From contig NZ_JOGX01000089.1 in assembly GCF_000719555.1 (NCBI RefSeq), forward strand, positions 1 to 22,808: 22,808 nt of DNA, in the 5' to 3' direction. Positions 22,597 through 22,808 of the stretch are shown here, one piece after another. A model generated the notes under the pieces. The model saw only the letters and a list, made by a program, of their open reading frames with translations. It did not search any database and was not told where the DNA came from. The stretch is from Streptomyces sp. NRRL F-5727 (GTDB lineage Bacteria; Actinomycetota; Actinomycetes; Streptomycetales; Streptomycetaceae). The stretch's first letter is position 1. Every line of letters begins with the position of its first letter. A program made the translations under genes and the position numbers.

Positions 22597-22644
22597 ATGC
22601 AGCGGCGGCTCATTATCAGCGCCCGCGTGCCGGCACCGAGGTGA
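22597..22644 (+). CDS. Putative 15-codon leader peptide
   Basis: The short ORF encodes MQRRLIISARVPAPR and has no ribosome binding site, but its ATG would coincide with the transcript start predicted from the -10 box. It stands 10 bases before a sequence that can pair with the downstream terminator. This is the layout of ribosome-mediated attenuation, in which stalling on the leader changes RNA folding. The Arg-rich, Pro-rich end could be a stalling site. Homology is unknown, and translation is inferred. Confidence 0.45.
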   Translation: MQRRLIISARVPAPR

Positions 22645-22686
22645 CCCGGAGGCGACCCCTCCCGGCCGACCCCACCGCCCGCACGC

Positions 22687-22720
22687 AGACCTCTCGTGTT
22701 CCACGAGGGGTCTTTCTGTT
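22687..22720 (+). terminator. Intrinsic terminator/attenuator before partial gene
   Basis: Twelve-bp arms (22687-22698 and 22702-22713) with one G-U pair and a 3-base loop are followed by the T-rich TTCTGTTT. The 3' arm GAGGGGTC (22705-22712) is also perfectly complementary to GACCCCTC at 22654-22661, so an antiterminator fold excludes the terminator. It precedes a gene start by about 45 bp, which makes it an attenuator rather than the end of an upstream gene. Confidence 0.75.
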
Positions 22721-22764
22721 TCCCCGGAAAACCCCGACCCGGCAGACCTGGACAGGAACACCCC

Positions 22765-22808
22765 ATGGCACACGACAAGGCTTTCGCCCCCGCCCCCGCC
22801 CCCGCCCC
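22765..22808 (+). CDS. Partial gene start, cut by window edge
   Basis: Only the first 14 codons are visible: MAHDKAFAPAPAPA, a Pro/Ala-rich low-complexity N-terminus. The ATG follows a weak AGGA site. The family cannot be told. The attenuator upstream suggests an inducible gene, for example antibiotic resistance or stress response, but that is inference. Confidence 0.5.
   Translation, partial: MAHDKAFAPAPAPA

Larger units (their letters stand above)
22439..22764. other. Intergenic and leader region at right edge
   Basis: It contains the peroxidase terminator, a possible promoter, a 15-codon leader ORF and an attenuator hairpin, each annotated separately. Confidence 0.6.

Noticed and set aside
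22765..22808. Pro-Ala repeat at the right edge as a tandem-repeat feature
   Set aside because: Only about three units are visible before the window ends, so it is treated as the low-complexity start of a gene.

Overview
The base composition (roughly 70% GC or more, with G/C in most third codon positions), frequent GTG starts, AAGGAG-type ribosome binding sites and the gene families all point to a Streptomyces or close relative. No rRNA, tRNA, CRISPR array or insertion sequence is visible.

Positions 1-12,660 form what looks like a complete beta-mannan utilisation locus. A ROK sugar kinase and a class I mannose-6-phosphate isomerase (manA) read rightward. They converge on a leftward pair, a GH2 beta-mannosidase and a LacI-type repressor. 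Diverging from the mannosidase is a rightward CUT1 sugar ABC transporter: a lipoprotein binding protein and two permeases, with no ATPase. A second LacI-type repressor follows on the minus strand. A secreted GH5 endo-beta-mannanase with a C-terminal CBM10-like module closes the block. The inferred flow is: extracellular mannan is cut by the mannanase, the oligosaccharides are imported, the mannosidase releases mannose, the ROK kinase may make mannose-6-P, and ManA makes fructose-6-P. Two distinct palindromic operator families can be read. One, core ACCGGTT, overlaps the -35 regions of both divergent promoters between mannosidase and transporter. The other, TGACAACGTTGTCA-like, lies upstream of the kinase and of the mannanase and recurs inside the mannosidase and binding-protein genes.

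Between the second repressor and the mannanase lies a frameshifted fragment of an ABC exporter ATPase domain followed by a tandem heptamer repeat, so this gap is a scar of decay.

Positions 12,899-17,377 hold a membrane-anchored metallophosphoesterase, a LanM-type lanthipeptide synthetase and a 67-residue precursor peptide with a short Cys/Ser-rich C-terminus. No LanT transporter or protease gene is present, so this is a minimal lanA-lanM locus. A 13-bp hairpin separates precursor and enzyme genes.

Positions 17,807-22,438 hold two divergent oxidoreductases: an exported GlxA/galactose-oxidase-type copper radical oxidase and a DyP-type peroxidase fused to four C-terminal repeats of about 65 residues. 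The oxidase family makes H2O2 and the peroxidase family uses it.

The right edge (22,560-22,808) shows an attenuation-like leader: a possible promoter, a 15-codon leaderless ORF, an intrinsic terminator with a mutually exclusive antiterminator pairing, and then the first codons of a gene cut by the window end.
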